The notes under the pieces were generated by a model that made no database searches, was not told where the DNA came from, and worked only from the letters and a program-made list of their open reading frames with translations. The position numbers were made by a program, and so were the translations under genes. A stretch of DNA of 14,099 nucleotides from Accumulibacter sp. Its GTDB lineage: Bacteria; Pseudomonadota; Gammaproteobacteria; Burkholderiales; Rhodocyclaceae. The stretch spans positions 1 to 14,099 of the forward strand of contig JAISDL010000136.1 in the NCBI GenBank assembly GCA_031264825.1. Reading direction: 5' to 3'. This document shows positions 1-8,811 of the stretch, in pieces; within the stretch, counting starts at the first letter, position 1; each line of letters opens with the position of its first letter.

Positions 1-1
1 C

Positions 2-274
2 GCGGCGCCCGATTGTCCGACGGTCAACGGCGGGACGGGCGACGGAATGCGCGTGAAAGAGATGCTCACCGAGGTCGGGCGTCTCTTCGACCCAGGGTTG
101 TCACCCGTATTTTCCGGCGAGGCGAAACCCGGCGACCCGGCGACACAGGTCGCCGACGTGACGCGCCTGCGCGCTTGGGGTTTCGAGCCTTGGGTCGAGC
201 GCCGCGCCGGGATCGCGGCCTACGTCGCGTGGTTTCAACGAGAATTCGGGGAGAAGCCCGCGTGCGCCGCGTAG
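2..274 (+). CDS. NAD-dependent sugar-nucleotide epimerase/dehydratase, C-terminal fragment
   Basis: The reading frame is open from the window edge (first full codon at base 2) to TAG at 272-274, so only about the last 90 residues of a longer protein are seen. The fragment carries VNGGTGDGMRVKEM near its start and ADVTRLRAWGFEPWV later. These resemble the 'VN-G-G-G-S-V-E' and 'AD-SRLR-LGFEP' segments in the C-terminal, substrate-binding part of extended short-chain dehydrogenases such as UDP-glucose 4-epimerase and relatives. The NAD-binding Rossmann half and the Tyr-Lys catalytic pair lie outside the window, so the substrate cannot be named. The next gene, a glycosyltransferase, begins 13 bases before this one ends, which suggests translational coupling and a polysaccharide or LPS cluster upstream. 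The longer frame-1 reading across bases 13-261 is a shadow. Confidence 0.75.
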   Translation, partial: AAPDCPTVNGGTGDGMRVKEMLTEVGRLFDPGLSPVFSGEAKPGDPATQVADVTRLRAWGFEPWVERRAGIAAYVAWFQREFGEKPACAA

Positions 275-1443
275 TTTGGCCCCTCATCGACGTTCCCGGC
301 GGATGGACGGGGCGGACGAATTATCTGCGCAACCTCGCCAAAGCGATCGCCTCGCTTCCGTCGCCGCGCATCGAGATTCTATTGACGGGAAGCGGAAGAG
401 CGGGGACCGACGCACTCGACGCGCCGCTGAATTCCTTCCCCGTCCTTCGGCTACCGCACTTGCGCCGCTTCAGTCCGCACTGGTGGATAAGCAAACTGAC
501 GGCGCGCGTATCGTCGAACGGCGGTCTCCTGGCCTCGGCGCTCGCCGACCACGGTGTTTCCCTCTGGGCCTACGGCCCGCCGCTCGGACGGCGCAGCCGT
601 GTTCCCGCGCTGTGCTGGATCTCGGACTTCCAGGATATTTACTTGCCGGAATTCTTCACGCCCGAAGAGAGACGCGCGAAAAGCGCGAACAACGCCCATA
701 CGGCGGCGACGGCGCAGGCGATCGTCCTCAGCAGCGCGGACGCGCACGCGGATTTTTGCCGCCTGTTCCCGGAAGAAGCGCACAAGGCCCGCATCCTGCG
801 CTTTGTCGCGGATATTCCTCCCGAATCCGTGCTGCCGCCCGGCGACGCCGTATTGAGGGAATACGATATTTCCGAACCCTACTTTCACGTCCCGAATCAG
901 TTGTGGGCGCACAAAAACCACCGCTTGATCCTCGACGCGCTGCTCCGCCTCAAAAAAGACGGGCTTTGTCCGCTGGTCGTCAGTACGGGGCTGATGTCGG
1001 ACAGCCGGGACCCGGCGTTCCCGGAGCGGCTTCTGGACGCGGTGCGCGCCGCCGGTTTTTCCGAGCGTTTCCGCTTTCTCGGCCTCGTCCCTTTCGCGCA
1101 CCTTGCCGTACTCATGCGCAAAAGCCTTGCGCTCATCAATCCTTCGCGCTTCGAGGGCTGGAGCACGACGGTCGAGGAAGCCAAGAGCCTCGGCAAGCGG
1201 ATTCTTCTGTCGAGTTTGGACGTCCACAGGGAACAAGCGCCGCCGCGCGGACTTTTTTTCGACACGGACGACGCGGAAGGCCTCGCCGAGCGCATGCGCG
1301 CGGTACTTGGCGAATACGACCCCGAAATCGAACGCGCGGCGACGGAAGAAGCCTGCGCGCTTCTGCCCGGTCGTTTGCGGGCGTACGGAGAAGCCTACGA
1401 GGAACTCGCGCTCTCGGTGATCACTGGGAGCGCGAAATCTTGA
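262..1443 (+). CDS. Glycosyltransferase family 4 (group 1) protein
   Basis: Predicted 393-residue cytoplasmic or membrane-associated GT-B fold glycosyltransferase, likely transferring a sugar from a nucleotide donor onto a surface glycan. The GTG start at 262 is chosen because GGGGAG lies 8 bases upstream and the protein then begins RRVVWPLIDVPGGWTG, a normal GT4 N-terminus with the glycine-rich acceptor-side loop. The frame stays open upstream to base 13, but that part overlaps the epimerase and is low-complexity Arg-rich shadow. In the C-terminal half, NQLWAHKNH (HKNH at about residues 217-220) and PSRFEGWSTTVEEAKSLGK (about 294-312) match the GT4 donor-site signature; the FEGW glutamate is about residue 298. 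It overlaps the epimerase tail by 13 bases. Donor and acceptor cannot be deduced. The gene stops 56 bases before gatB. Confidence 0.88.
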   Translation: MRRVVWPLIDVPGGWTGRTNYLRNLAKAIASLPSPRIEILLTGSGRAGTDALDAPLNSFPVLRLPHLRRFSPHWWISKLTARVSSNGGLLASALADHGVSLWAYGPPLGRRSRVPALCWISDFQDIYLPEFFTPEERRAKSANNAHTAATAQAIVLSSADAHADFCRLFPEEAHKARILRFVADIPPESVLPPGDAVLREYDISEPYFHVPNQLWAHKNHRLILDALLRLKKDGLCPLVVSTGLMSDSRDPAFPERLLDAVRAAGFSERFRFLGLVPFAHLAVLMRKSLALINPSRFEGWSTTVEEAKSLGKRILLSSLDVHREQAPPRGLFFDTDDAEGLAERMRAVLGEYDPEIERAATEEACALLPGRLRAYGEAYEELALSVITGSAKS

Positions 1444-1499
1444 TCTATATTTCAGGGAATTCCTGTGTGTAAAAAGTATCCACAAAAAGGCGTAATGCA

Positions 1500-2960
1500 A
1501 TGAAAGAATGGGAAGTTGTCATTGGGATCGAGACGCACGCGCGCTTATCGACGCGGTCGAAAATATTTTCGGGAAGTTCGGAACACTTCGGCGCGGAGCC
1601 GAATGTGCAGGCGAACGCCGTCGATATCGCTCTTCCGGGTGTTCTGCCGGTACTGAACAAGGCCGCGGTTGAATGCGCCATCCGCTTCGGCCTCGCGGTC
1701 GAAGGCGAAGTCGCGCCCAAGTCGGTTTTCGCGCGCAAGAATTATTTTTATCCCGACCTCCCGAAAGGTTACCAGATCAGCCAGTACGAATTGCCGGTCG
1801 TCGTCGGCGGAAAGCTGAAACTCTCGCTCGGCGAAGGCGAGAACGCGAAAGAAAAAACGATCCGCCTGACACGCGCCCACCTCGAAGAGGACGCGGGAAA
1901 GTCTCTCCACGAGGATTTCAGCGGGAAGTCCGGCATCGACCTCAACCGCGCGGGTACGTCTTTACTCGAAATCGTGACCGAGCCGGACATGCGATCGTCG
2001 GCGGAGGCGGTCGCCTACGCGCGCGCGCTGCACGCGCTCGTCTGCTGGATCGGCATTTGCGACGGCAATATGCAGGAAGGTTCGTTCCGCTGCGACGCCA
2101 ACGTCTCGGTCCGGCCGGCCGGAAGCGAGACGCTCGGAACGCGGCGCGAAATCAAGAACCTCAATTCCTTCCGCTTCATGCAGCAGGCGATCGACTTTGA
2201 GGTTCGATGGCAGATCGAGACGATCGAGGGCGGCGGGCGCGTCGAACAGGCGACGGTGCTTTTCGACCCGGAGACCGGAGAAACGCGCGCGATGCGCAGC
2301 AAGGAGGACGCGCACGACTACCGCTACTTTCCCGACCCCGACCTTCTTCCGCTGAAGATCGGCCGGGAATGGGTCGACGAGACGCGCGCGCGGATGCCGG
2401 AATTGCCCGACGTCAGAAAGCGGCGCTTCATGAAGGACTACGGACTCTCCGCTTACGACGCGACGACGCTGACCTCCGCATTGGAGTTCGCCGATTATTT
2501 TGAGCGTTGCGTCGAAGCCGCGGGAAAAAACGCGGCCAAGCCCTGCGCCAACTGGATCATGGTCGATCTCGCCGCGCGCCTGAACAGAGAAAACCTGGGT
2601 ATCGCCAATGCGCTCGTTTCCGCACAGCAACTCGGCGGCCTCGTCGCGCGCATCGTCGACGCAACGATTTCCAACAATATCGCCAAAAAGGTTTTCGAGG
2701 CGCTCTGGAACGGTGAAGGGAATTCGGCGGACGAAATCATCGAAAAGCGCGGGCTGAGGCAGATCACCGACACCGGCGCGATCGAGGCGCTCGTCGACGC
2801 GGTCCTGGCGTCCAACGTGGCGATGGTCGCCGAATTCAGGTCAGGCAAGGAAAAGGCTTTCAACGCCCTCGTGGGGCAGGCGATGAAAGCTGCCAAGGGG
2901 AAAGCCAACCCGCAACAAGTCAGCGAATTGCTGCGGGAAAGGTTGGTGAACCCGTCGTAG
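1500..2960 (+). CDS. gatB: Asp-tRNA(Asn)/Glu-tRNA(Gln) amidotransferase subunit B
   Basis: 486-residue GatB, the tRNA-binding and kinase subunit of the GatCAB complex that converts mischarged Asp-tRNA(Asn) and/or Glu-tRNA(Gln) to the amide form. It is full length. Family blocks are easy to see: WEVVIGIETHARLST at the N-terminus, FARKNYFYPDLPKGYQISQYE, the HLEEDAGKSLHE and IDLNRAGTSLLEIVTEPDMRS stretches, ICDGNMQEGSFRCDANVSVR, EIKNLNSFRF and DYRYFPDPDLLPL. The C-terminal helical YqeY-like tail ends QQVSELLRERLVNPS. The ATG at 1500 has only a modest AAGG ribosome site about 9 bases upstream, but no better in-frame start gives this N-terminus. GatC and GatA, needed for activity and usually encoded together with gatB, are not in the window; the gene upstream is a glycosyltransferase. 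No convincing promoter was found in the 56-base gap. Confidence 0.97.
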   Translation: MKEWEVVIGIETHARLSTRSKIFSGSSEHFGAEPNVQANAVDIALPGVLPVLNKAAVECAIRFGLAVEGEVAPKSVFARKNYFYPDLPKGYQISQYELPVVVGGKLKLSLGEGENAKEKTIRLTRAHLEEDAGKSLHEDFSGKSGIDLNRAGTSLLEIVTEPDMRSSAEAVAYARALHALVCWIGICDGNMQEGSFRCDANVSVRPAGSETLGTRREIKNLNSFRFMQQAIDFEVRWQIETIEGGGRVEQATVLFDPETGETRAMRSKEDAHDYRYFPDPDLLPLKIGREWVDETRARMPELPDVRKRRFMKDYGLSAYDATTLTSALEFADYFERCVEAAGKNAAKPCANWIMVDLAARLNRENLGIANALVSAQQLGGLVARIVDATISNNIAKKVFEALWNGEGNSADEIIEKRGLRQITDTGAIEALVDAVLASNVAMVAEFRSGKEKAFNALVGQAMKAAKGKANPQQVSELLRERLVNPS

Positions 2961-2962
2961 AC

Positions 2963-2979
2963 CGTTCCGTTTCGGAGCG
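2963..2979. terminator. Small hairpin between convergent genes (possible terminator)
   Basis: CGTTCCG and CGGAGCG pair as a 7-bp stem (one G-U) around a TTT loop in the 32 bases between the gatB stop and the stop of the convergent DUF4124-type gene. There is no proper T-run on either side, so calling it a terminator is weak. Confidence 0.3.
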
Positions 2980-2992
2980 TCGACGGCCTTCT

Positions 2993-3766
2993 TCAGGGAA
3001 CAGCGGGCGCCGTCGGCGCGGGAGAACCCGCCGGCGCAGTGGAACCCGTCGGAGCGGGAGAACCCGCCGGGGAAGGCGAAGCTTCCGGCGCGGAGGAAGC
3101 CGCCGGGGCGCCGGAACGCACGGGGGGAGGCTTTACGGTGCTCAGCGCCTGCTGGCGCTTGATTTCCCGATAGCGCTGGAGGTCTTGATCGTATTTCGCC
3201 CGGATGATCGCCACTTCGCTTTGCCGCGTCACGATGACCTGTTCTTGGAGCTGAATTTCCTGCTCGGCGTTTTCGATGCCTTTCAGGACTTCGGGCGGCG
3301 GACTTCCCTTGCCTTTGTGAAGCGCGGCTTCGGCAGCGAATTTATCGCGGCGCGCGCGAAATTCCGAAATCCGCCCTTCGGCGTTGCTGATCGCTTTCCT
3401 GACGTCGGCCAGCGAAGCCTCGCGCATCAGTTCGATGTCGTTTTCCGCGCTATACGTCGCCAGCAAGGCCGCGTCCTTGCGCTGCTGCTCTTTGCGCTGC
3501 TCTTCGAGTTGCCTGCGCTGTTCTTCCTCGAGAGCGATCTGCGCGCGCTGTTCGGGCGTCAGCGGCGCGTCGACGTGGCGGACGGTCATGCCGTTTCCGC
3601 CCAGCTCGCGGTACGCCCGACCGTAACACGCCGCGGGAAGAATATCGCCGCAGGTCTGTTTCCCGGTGGCGTCGTTGCAACAAAAGAACCTCCCGGCAGC
3701 GACGGCGCTACCGCACCATTGCCCCGCGAAAGCGATGAAAAGGATGGATTTAATCAAGGTTTTCAA
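2993..3766 (-). CDS. Secreted coiled-coil protein with N-terminal DUF4124-like domain
   Basis: Predicted exported protein of 257 residues, function unknown. The start is taken as TTG (complement of 3764-3766): AGGAG lies 7 bases before it and it gives a clean signal peptide, MKTLIKSILFIAFAGQ followed by WCGSAVA and a likely cut near residue 23. The in-frame ATG at 3805 has no ribosome site and lies 56 bases into pyrE. Residues about 24-70 carry a cysteine-containing segment (FFCCNDATGKQTCGD, then CYGRAYRELGGNGM) like the DUF4124 family. Residues about 70-205 are rich in E, Q, R and K and probably coiled coil. The last 45 residues are Pro/Ala/Ser/Gly, including two 12-residue units beginning PAGSPAPT, encoded by a 15-base repeat at 3020-3034 and 3056-3070. 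The gene overlaps the 3' end of pyrE by 17 bases, so translational coupling is likely. Confidence 0.8.
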   Translation of the reverse strand: MKTLIKSILFIAFAGQWCGSAVAAGRFFCCNDATGKQTCGDILPAACYGRAYRELGGNGMTVRHVDAPLTPEQRAQIALEEEQRRQLEEQRKEQQRKDAALLATYSAENDIELMREASLADVRKAISNAEGRISEFRARRDKFAAEAALHKGKGSPPPEVLKGIENAEQEIQLQEQVIVTRQSEVAIIRAKYDQDLQRYREIKRQQALSTVKPPPVRSGAPAASSAPEASPSPAGSPAPTGSTAPAGSPAPTAPAVP

Positions 3767-4397
3767 TGCCGTACTCCTGGCGGTAGCGGAGAATCCGCGT
3801 CTCATGGGTTTTGAAATCGGGGTGACCGCGCAGATACGCCGTCAGATCGTCGAGCGTGGCGATCGCCACGACGGGGACGCCGAAATCACGTTGGACTTCC
3901 TGCACGGCGGAAAGTTCGCGCGTCCCGCGCTCCATGCGGTCGAGCGCGATGACCACGCCGCAGGGCGTCGCCCCCGCCGCACGGATCAGGTCGATCGATT
4001 CACGCACCGACGTGCCGGCGGAAATCACGTCGTCTATGATCAGCACGTTCCCGGAAAGCGGCGCGCCGATGAGCATCCCGCCTTCGCCGTGATCCTTGGC
4101 CTCCTTGCGGTTGAAGGCGTACGGCAGGTTCTTCCCGGATCGGGCGAGCGCCATCGCGCACCCGACGACGAGCGGAATGCCTTTGTACGCCGGCCCGAAC
4201 AGGGCGTCTACCGGAATCCCGCTATCCAGAACGGCTCTGGCGTAGAATTGCGACAGGCGGTCGAGCCTTTGACCGTCGTTGAACAGGCCGGCGTTGAAGA
4301 AATAAGGCGAGAGGCGCCCGGATTTGATTTTGAATTCGCCAAACCTGAGCACCTTGCTCGCGAGGATGAATTCGATGAATTCGAGATGAAAATCCAT
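3750..4397 (-). CDS. pyrE: Orotate phosphoribosyltransferase
   Basis: 215-residue cytoplasmic enzyme that joins orotate to PRPP to give orotidine 5'-phosphate in de novo pyrimidine synthesis. The PRPP-binding signature VLIIDDVISAGTS is at residues 118-130. The N-terminal block GEFKIKSGRLSPYFFNAG (about 20-37), the FGPAYKGIPL loop (about 67-76) and the catalytic flexible loop FNRKEAKDHGEGG (about 95-107) are all present. Length is normal for the family. The ATG at 4397 fits homologues, but the bases upstream show no recognisable Shine-Dalgarno sequence. It is probably first in a two-gene unit with the DUF4124-type gene, whose TTG start lies inside the pyrE 3' end. The divergent neighbour is xth; pyrE beside xth and near gatB is, from memory, a familiar betaproteobacterial neighbourhood. 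Confidence 0.97.
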   Translation of the reverse strand: MDFHLEFIEFILASKVLRFGEFKIKSGRLSPYFFNAGLFNDGQRLDRLSQFYARAVLDSGIPVDALFGPAYKGIPLVVGCAMALARSGKNLPYAFNRKEAKDHGEGGMLIGAPLSGNVLIIDDVISAGTSVRESIDLIRAAGATPCGVVIALDRMERGTRELSAVQEVQRDFGVPVVAIATLDDLTAYLRGHPDFKTHETRILRYRQEYGIENLD

Positions 4398-4438
4398 AAC
4401 GCGACGCGAAAAATATCATTTGAAACGAGGCTATCATA
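4398..4438. promoter_or_regulatory. Very short divergent pyrE/xth start region with -10-like box
   Basis: Only 38 bases separate the pyrE ATG from the inferred xth start, and the segment is clearly more AT-rich than its surroundings. On the minus strand TATGAT (complement of 4433-4438) is a good -10-like hexamer and would put a pyrE transcript start about 29 bases before its ATG. No well-spaced -35 is seen: TTGAAA sits with a 14-base spacer and TTGAGA with 20. On the plus strand GAGG (4427-4430) is 5 bases before the proposed xth ATA codon. The -10-like box and the xth initiator occupy the same bases. Confidence 0.35.
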
Positions 4439-5218
4439 CTACAAGTCGTTAATTTCAATCTCAATGGAATCCGCTCGGCATGGAAAAAAGGCTTTTTCGA
4501 GTGGTTTGGCGGTCAAAAAGCCGACATTCTCTGCCTGCAGGAACTCAAGGCGCAATACGCCGACCTGTCGGCGGAAATGCGTGCGCCGCCGGGTTTCAAC
4601 GCGTTTTACCTTCCGGCGCAAAGGAAGGGCTATAGCGGCGTCGCCCTCTGGTGCAAGCGCGCGCCCGACGCCGTGGTCGAAGGCCTCGGCAACGCCGAGT
4701 TCGACGCGGAGGGGCGTTGCCTGCGCGCCGACTTCGGCGCTCTTTCGGTCGTCTCGCTTTACCTGCCTTCTGGGTCGAGTTCGCCCGACCGCCAAGCGGC
4801 CAAGTTCCGTTTCATGGAAGTCTTTCCCTCCTACCTCGACACGCTCGCAAGAGACGGGCGCGAGGTCATCGTCTGCGGCGACTGGAATATCGCGCACCGG
4901 GAAATCGACCTCAAAAACTGGAAGAGCAACCAGAAAAATTCCGGTTTTCTACCCGAAGAAAGGGCGTGGGTCGACGACCTCCTGAACGGGGGAATCTGGC
5001 GCGACGTCTACCGGCGTCTGTACCCGGACGCGACCGGCGTGGGCTATACGTGGTGGTCCAATCGAGGTCAGGCGTGGGCCAAAAACGTCGGGTGGCGCCT
5101 GGACTACCAACTGGCGACGGCGGGCGTCGCCAAGACGGCGGTTCGCGCCGAGGTCTATAAGGGCGCGCGCTTCAGCGATCACGCGCCTTTGTGCGTCGAT
5201 TACGATTATTCACTTTGA
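4436..5218 (+). CDS. xth: Exodeoxyribonuclease III (AP endonuclease), apparent ATA start
   Basis: Class II AP endonuclease / 3'-5' exonuclease of base-excision repair, about 260 residues when started at 4436. All family motifs are present: NFNLNGIRSA (residues 6-15), LQELKAQ with the metal-binding Glu at 36, KGYSGVALW, CGDWNIAHREIDLKN, NSGFLPEERAW, YTWWSN followed by WRLDYQL, and the terminal SDHAPL. The frame has no ATG, GTG or TTG between the stop at 4421 and the ATG at 4577. Starting at 4577 would drop the first 47 residues, including the NGIR and QE motifs. Homologues begin M-L-x-V, which falls exactly on ATA at 4436-4438, 5 bases after GAGG. I therefore infer a non-standard AUA initiator; a sequencing error or recent start-codon mutation is the alternative. 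The gene ends 17 bases before the convergent thiC stop. Confidence 0.85.
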   Translation: MLQVVNFNLNGIRSAWKKGFFEWFGGQKADILCLQELKAQYADLSAEMRAPPGFNAFYLPAQRKGYSGVALWCKRAPDAVVEGLGNAEFDAEGRCLRADFGALSVVSLYLPSGSSSPDRQAAKFRFMEVFPSYLDTLARDGREVIVCGDWNIAHREIDLKNWKSNQKNSGFLPEERAWVDDLLNGGIWRDVYRRLYPDATGVGYTWWSNRGQAWAKNVGWRLDYQLATAGVAKTAVRAEVYKGARFSDHAPLCVDYDYSL

Positions 5219-5235
5219 CGTTTCGACGCCGCGCT

Positions 5236-7140
<1,905 letters not shown>

Positions 7141-7198
7141 GACGCTCCTTCCAAAAAAGGCAAGGCCGATCGAGGAAAACCGAAAGCTTCGTCGATTC

Positions 7199-7283
7199 GT
7201 TTCCCTACGACGGCACGACCCGTACAGGTTCAAGGGGACTCTCTTAAGCCGCGCGTTCGACGGCTGCACCCCCAACTGAAAAG
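7199..7283 (-). promoter_or_regulatory. TPP riboswitch (thi box) in the thiC leader
   Basis: Reading the minus strand, GGGGGTGC is followed by a P3 stem (AGCCG/CGGCT, 9-base loop), then GAGAG TCCCC, TTGAACCTG, and a P5-like stem (ACGG/CCGT) before CGTAGGGAA. These are the conserved landmarks of the TPP aptamer, in order, ending about 58 bases before the thiC ATG. The usual CTGAGA is replaced by CTTAAGAGA, and P1 is hard to pair beyond GUU/AAC. Downstream, CCTT (complement of 7157-7160) can pair with AAGG of the ribosome site (complement of 7147-7150). With no clear terminator seen, control by hiding the ribosome site is the more likely mode, but that is inference. Confidence 0.9.
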
Positions 7284-7335
7284 AAGGTAATGGAAATGCC
7301 CGTTTTAAGCAAGGTTCAAGAGCGCGTCGGCACCC

Positions 7336-7358
7336 TTGGCAGGGTACAATTTTGCCAA
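7336..7358. promoter_or_regulatory. Inverted repeat TTGGCA-N11-TGCCAA between thiC and mpl
   Basis: A perfect 6-bp inverted repeat with an 11-base spacer sits in the 279-base thiC/mpl divergent region, about 60 bases before the mpl ATG. Its arms extend (CCC on the left, GGG on the right after two extra A). The spacer holds TACAAT, a -10-like hexamer, though without a matching -35. The layout suits a dimeric regulator such as a LysR-type protein, but no such regulator gene is visible nearby. Confidence 0.35.
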
Positions 7359-7419
7359 AAGGGCGTTTCCATTCGATTCTCTCGATCTTCATTCAACGAA
7401 AACTCTGGGAAGCGGAATC

Positions 7420-8811
7420 ATGCACATACACATTCTCGGCGTCTGTGGAACCTTCATGGGCGGGATCGCGCAGTTGGCGCGTTCGGCGGGGCATCGCGTC
7501 ACGGGATGCGACGCCGCGATCTATCCGCCGATGAGCGACCAGATCAAAGCCGCCGGGATCGACCCGATCGAAGGTTACGACCCCGCTCAAATCCGCCTTC
7601 GTCCCGACCGTTTCGTCATAGGAAACGCGATTTCGAGGGGCAACCCCCTGCTTGAAGAAATTCTCGACCGGGGTCTGCCCTACGTCTCCGGGCCGCAATG
7701 GCTCGCGGACGCTCTCCTCAAGCGACACCACGTCGTGGCGGTCGCCGGAACGCACGGGAAAACGACGACGGCGGCGATGCTCGCGTGGATTCTGGAAGAC
7801 GCCGGACTGAAGCCGGGTTTCCTGATCGGCGGCGTGCCGATCAACTTCGGCGTTTCGGCGCGCCTGACGCAAGACGCTTCCGGGGTCTTCGTCATCGAGG
7901 GCGACGAATACGATACGGCGTTTTTCGACAAGCGCTCGAAATTCATCCATTACCGCCCGCGAACGGCGATTTTGAATAATCTGGAATTCGACCACGCCGA
8001 CATTTTCGCCGACCTGGCGGCGATCGAGACGCAATTCCACCACCTCGTGCGAACCTTGCCGCGCAACGGACTCATCGTAAGCAACGCGTCCGAAAAAAGC
8101 CTCGAGCGCGTACTCGAGCGCGGCTGCTGGACGCCGGTCGAGCGATTCAACGACCCCGCGGGCTGGCGTATGGAGGGCGAAGACGCTAAAAGGGCGCTGC
8201 GCCTGATGAATGGGGAAGCCCTCGTCGGAGAAGCGCTCTGGAATCTGAGCGGCGGACACAATCGGTCGAACGCCGTCGCCGCGCTGCTCGCGGCCCGCCA
8301 CGTCGGCGTGCCGATCGAACGGGGGCTTGACGCCCTGTCGCGCTTCGAAAGCGTCAAGCGCCGCATGGAACTTCGCGGGACGGTTCGGGGGATCGACGTC
8401 TTCGACGATTTCGCGCACCACCCGACGGCGATCGCGGCGACCCTGGCCGGGCTGCGCCGACGCATCGGTCGTAACGGGCGCGCGGCGCGGATACTCGCCG
8501 TCGTCGAGCCGCGTTCGAACACGATGAAACTCGGTGTCATAAAATCGCAACTCCCGGCGAGCCTGGCCGACGCCGACCGCGTTTTCTGCTACGCGAACCA
8601 GCTTCCCTGGGACGCCGCGTCAACGCTCGCGCCTCTCGGCGACAAAGCCGTCGTCACGGACAGCATCGAAAATCTCGTCGACGAAATCGTCGCGTCGGCC
8701 CGCCCCGGCGACCGGATTCTGGTCATGAGCAACGGCGGGTTCGGCGGAATTCACGAAAAACTGCTGGACGCGCTCGCAAAAACCCCCGACGCCGGCACAC
8801 CGCCCGATTGA
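7420..8811 (+). CDS. mpl: UDP-MurNAc:L-Ala-gamma-D-Glu-meso-DAP ligase
   Basis: 463-residue ATP-dependent Mur-family ligase that attaches recovered murein tripeptide directly to UDP-N-acetylmuramate, a cytoplasmic step of peptidoglycan recycling. The protein opens HIHILGVCGTFMGG, the Mpl version of the MurC-type nucleotide-sugar loop. The P-loop GTHGKTT is at residues 110-116, followed by EGDEYDTAFFDKRSKF, NNLEFDHADI, GGHNRSN and DDFAHHPTAI. EPRSNTMK is a segment I associate with Mpl rather than MurC. The ATG at 7420 is preceded by GGGAAG 8 bases upstream; the in-frame ATG at 7336 adds 28 residues that do not belong to the family. Length is typical. The TGA at 8809-8811 touches the stop of the convergent gst gene with no gap. 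Confidence 0.96.
   Translation: MHIHILGVCGTFMGGIAQLARSAGHRVTGCDAAIYPPMSDQIKAAGIDPIEGYDPAQIRLRPDRFVIGNAISRGNPLLEEILDRGLPYVSGPQWLADALLKRHHVVAVAGTHGKTTTAAMLAWILEDAGLKPGFLIGGVPINFGVSARLTQDASGVFVIEGDEYDTAFFDKRSKFIHYRPRTAILNNLEFDHADIFADLAAIETQFHHLVRTLPRNGLIVSNASEKSLERVLERGCWTPVERFNDPAGWRMEGEDAKRALRLMNGEALVGEALWNLSGGHNRSNAVAALLAARHVGVPIERGLDALSRFESVKRRMELRGTVRGIDVFDDFAHHPTAIAATLAGLRRRIGRNGRAARILAVVEPRSNTMKLGVIKSQLPASLADADRVFCYANQLPWDAASTLAPLGDKAVVTDSIENLVDEIVASARPGDRILVMSNGGFGGIHEKLLDALAKTPDAGTPPD

Noticed and set aside
1453..1465. Small palindrome CAGGGAATTCCTG before gatB
   Set aside because: A 5-bp stem with one wobble, no T-run and no promoter context; too weak to call.
451..1500. 349-codon minus-strand open frame across the glycosyltransferase
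   Set aside because: It is antisense to a gene with clear GT4 motifs, is Arg-rich low complexity, and has no family resemblance; long antisense frames are expected in GC-rich coding DNA.
7290..7655. 121-codon plus-strand frame overlapping the start of mpl
   Set aside because: It runs out of frame through the mpl N-terminus and has no recognisable motif.
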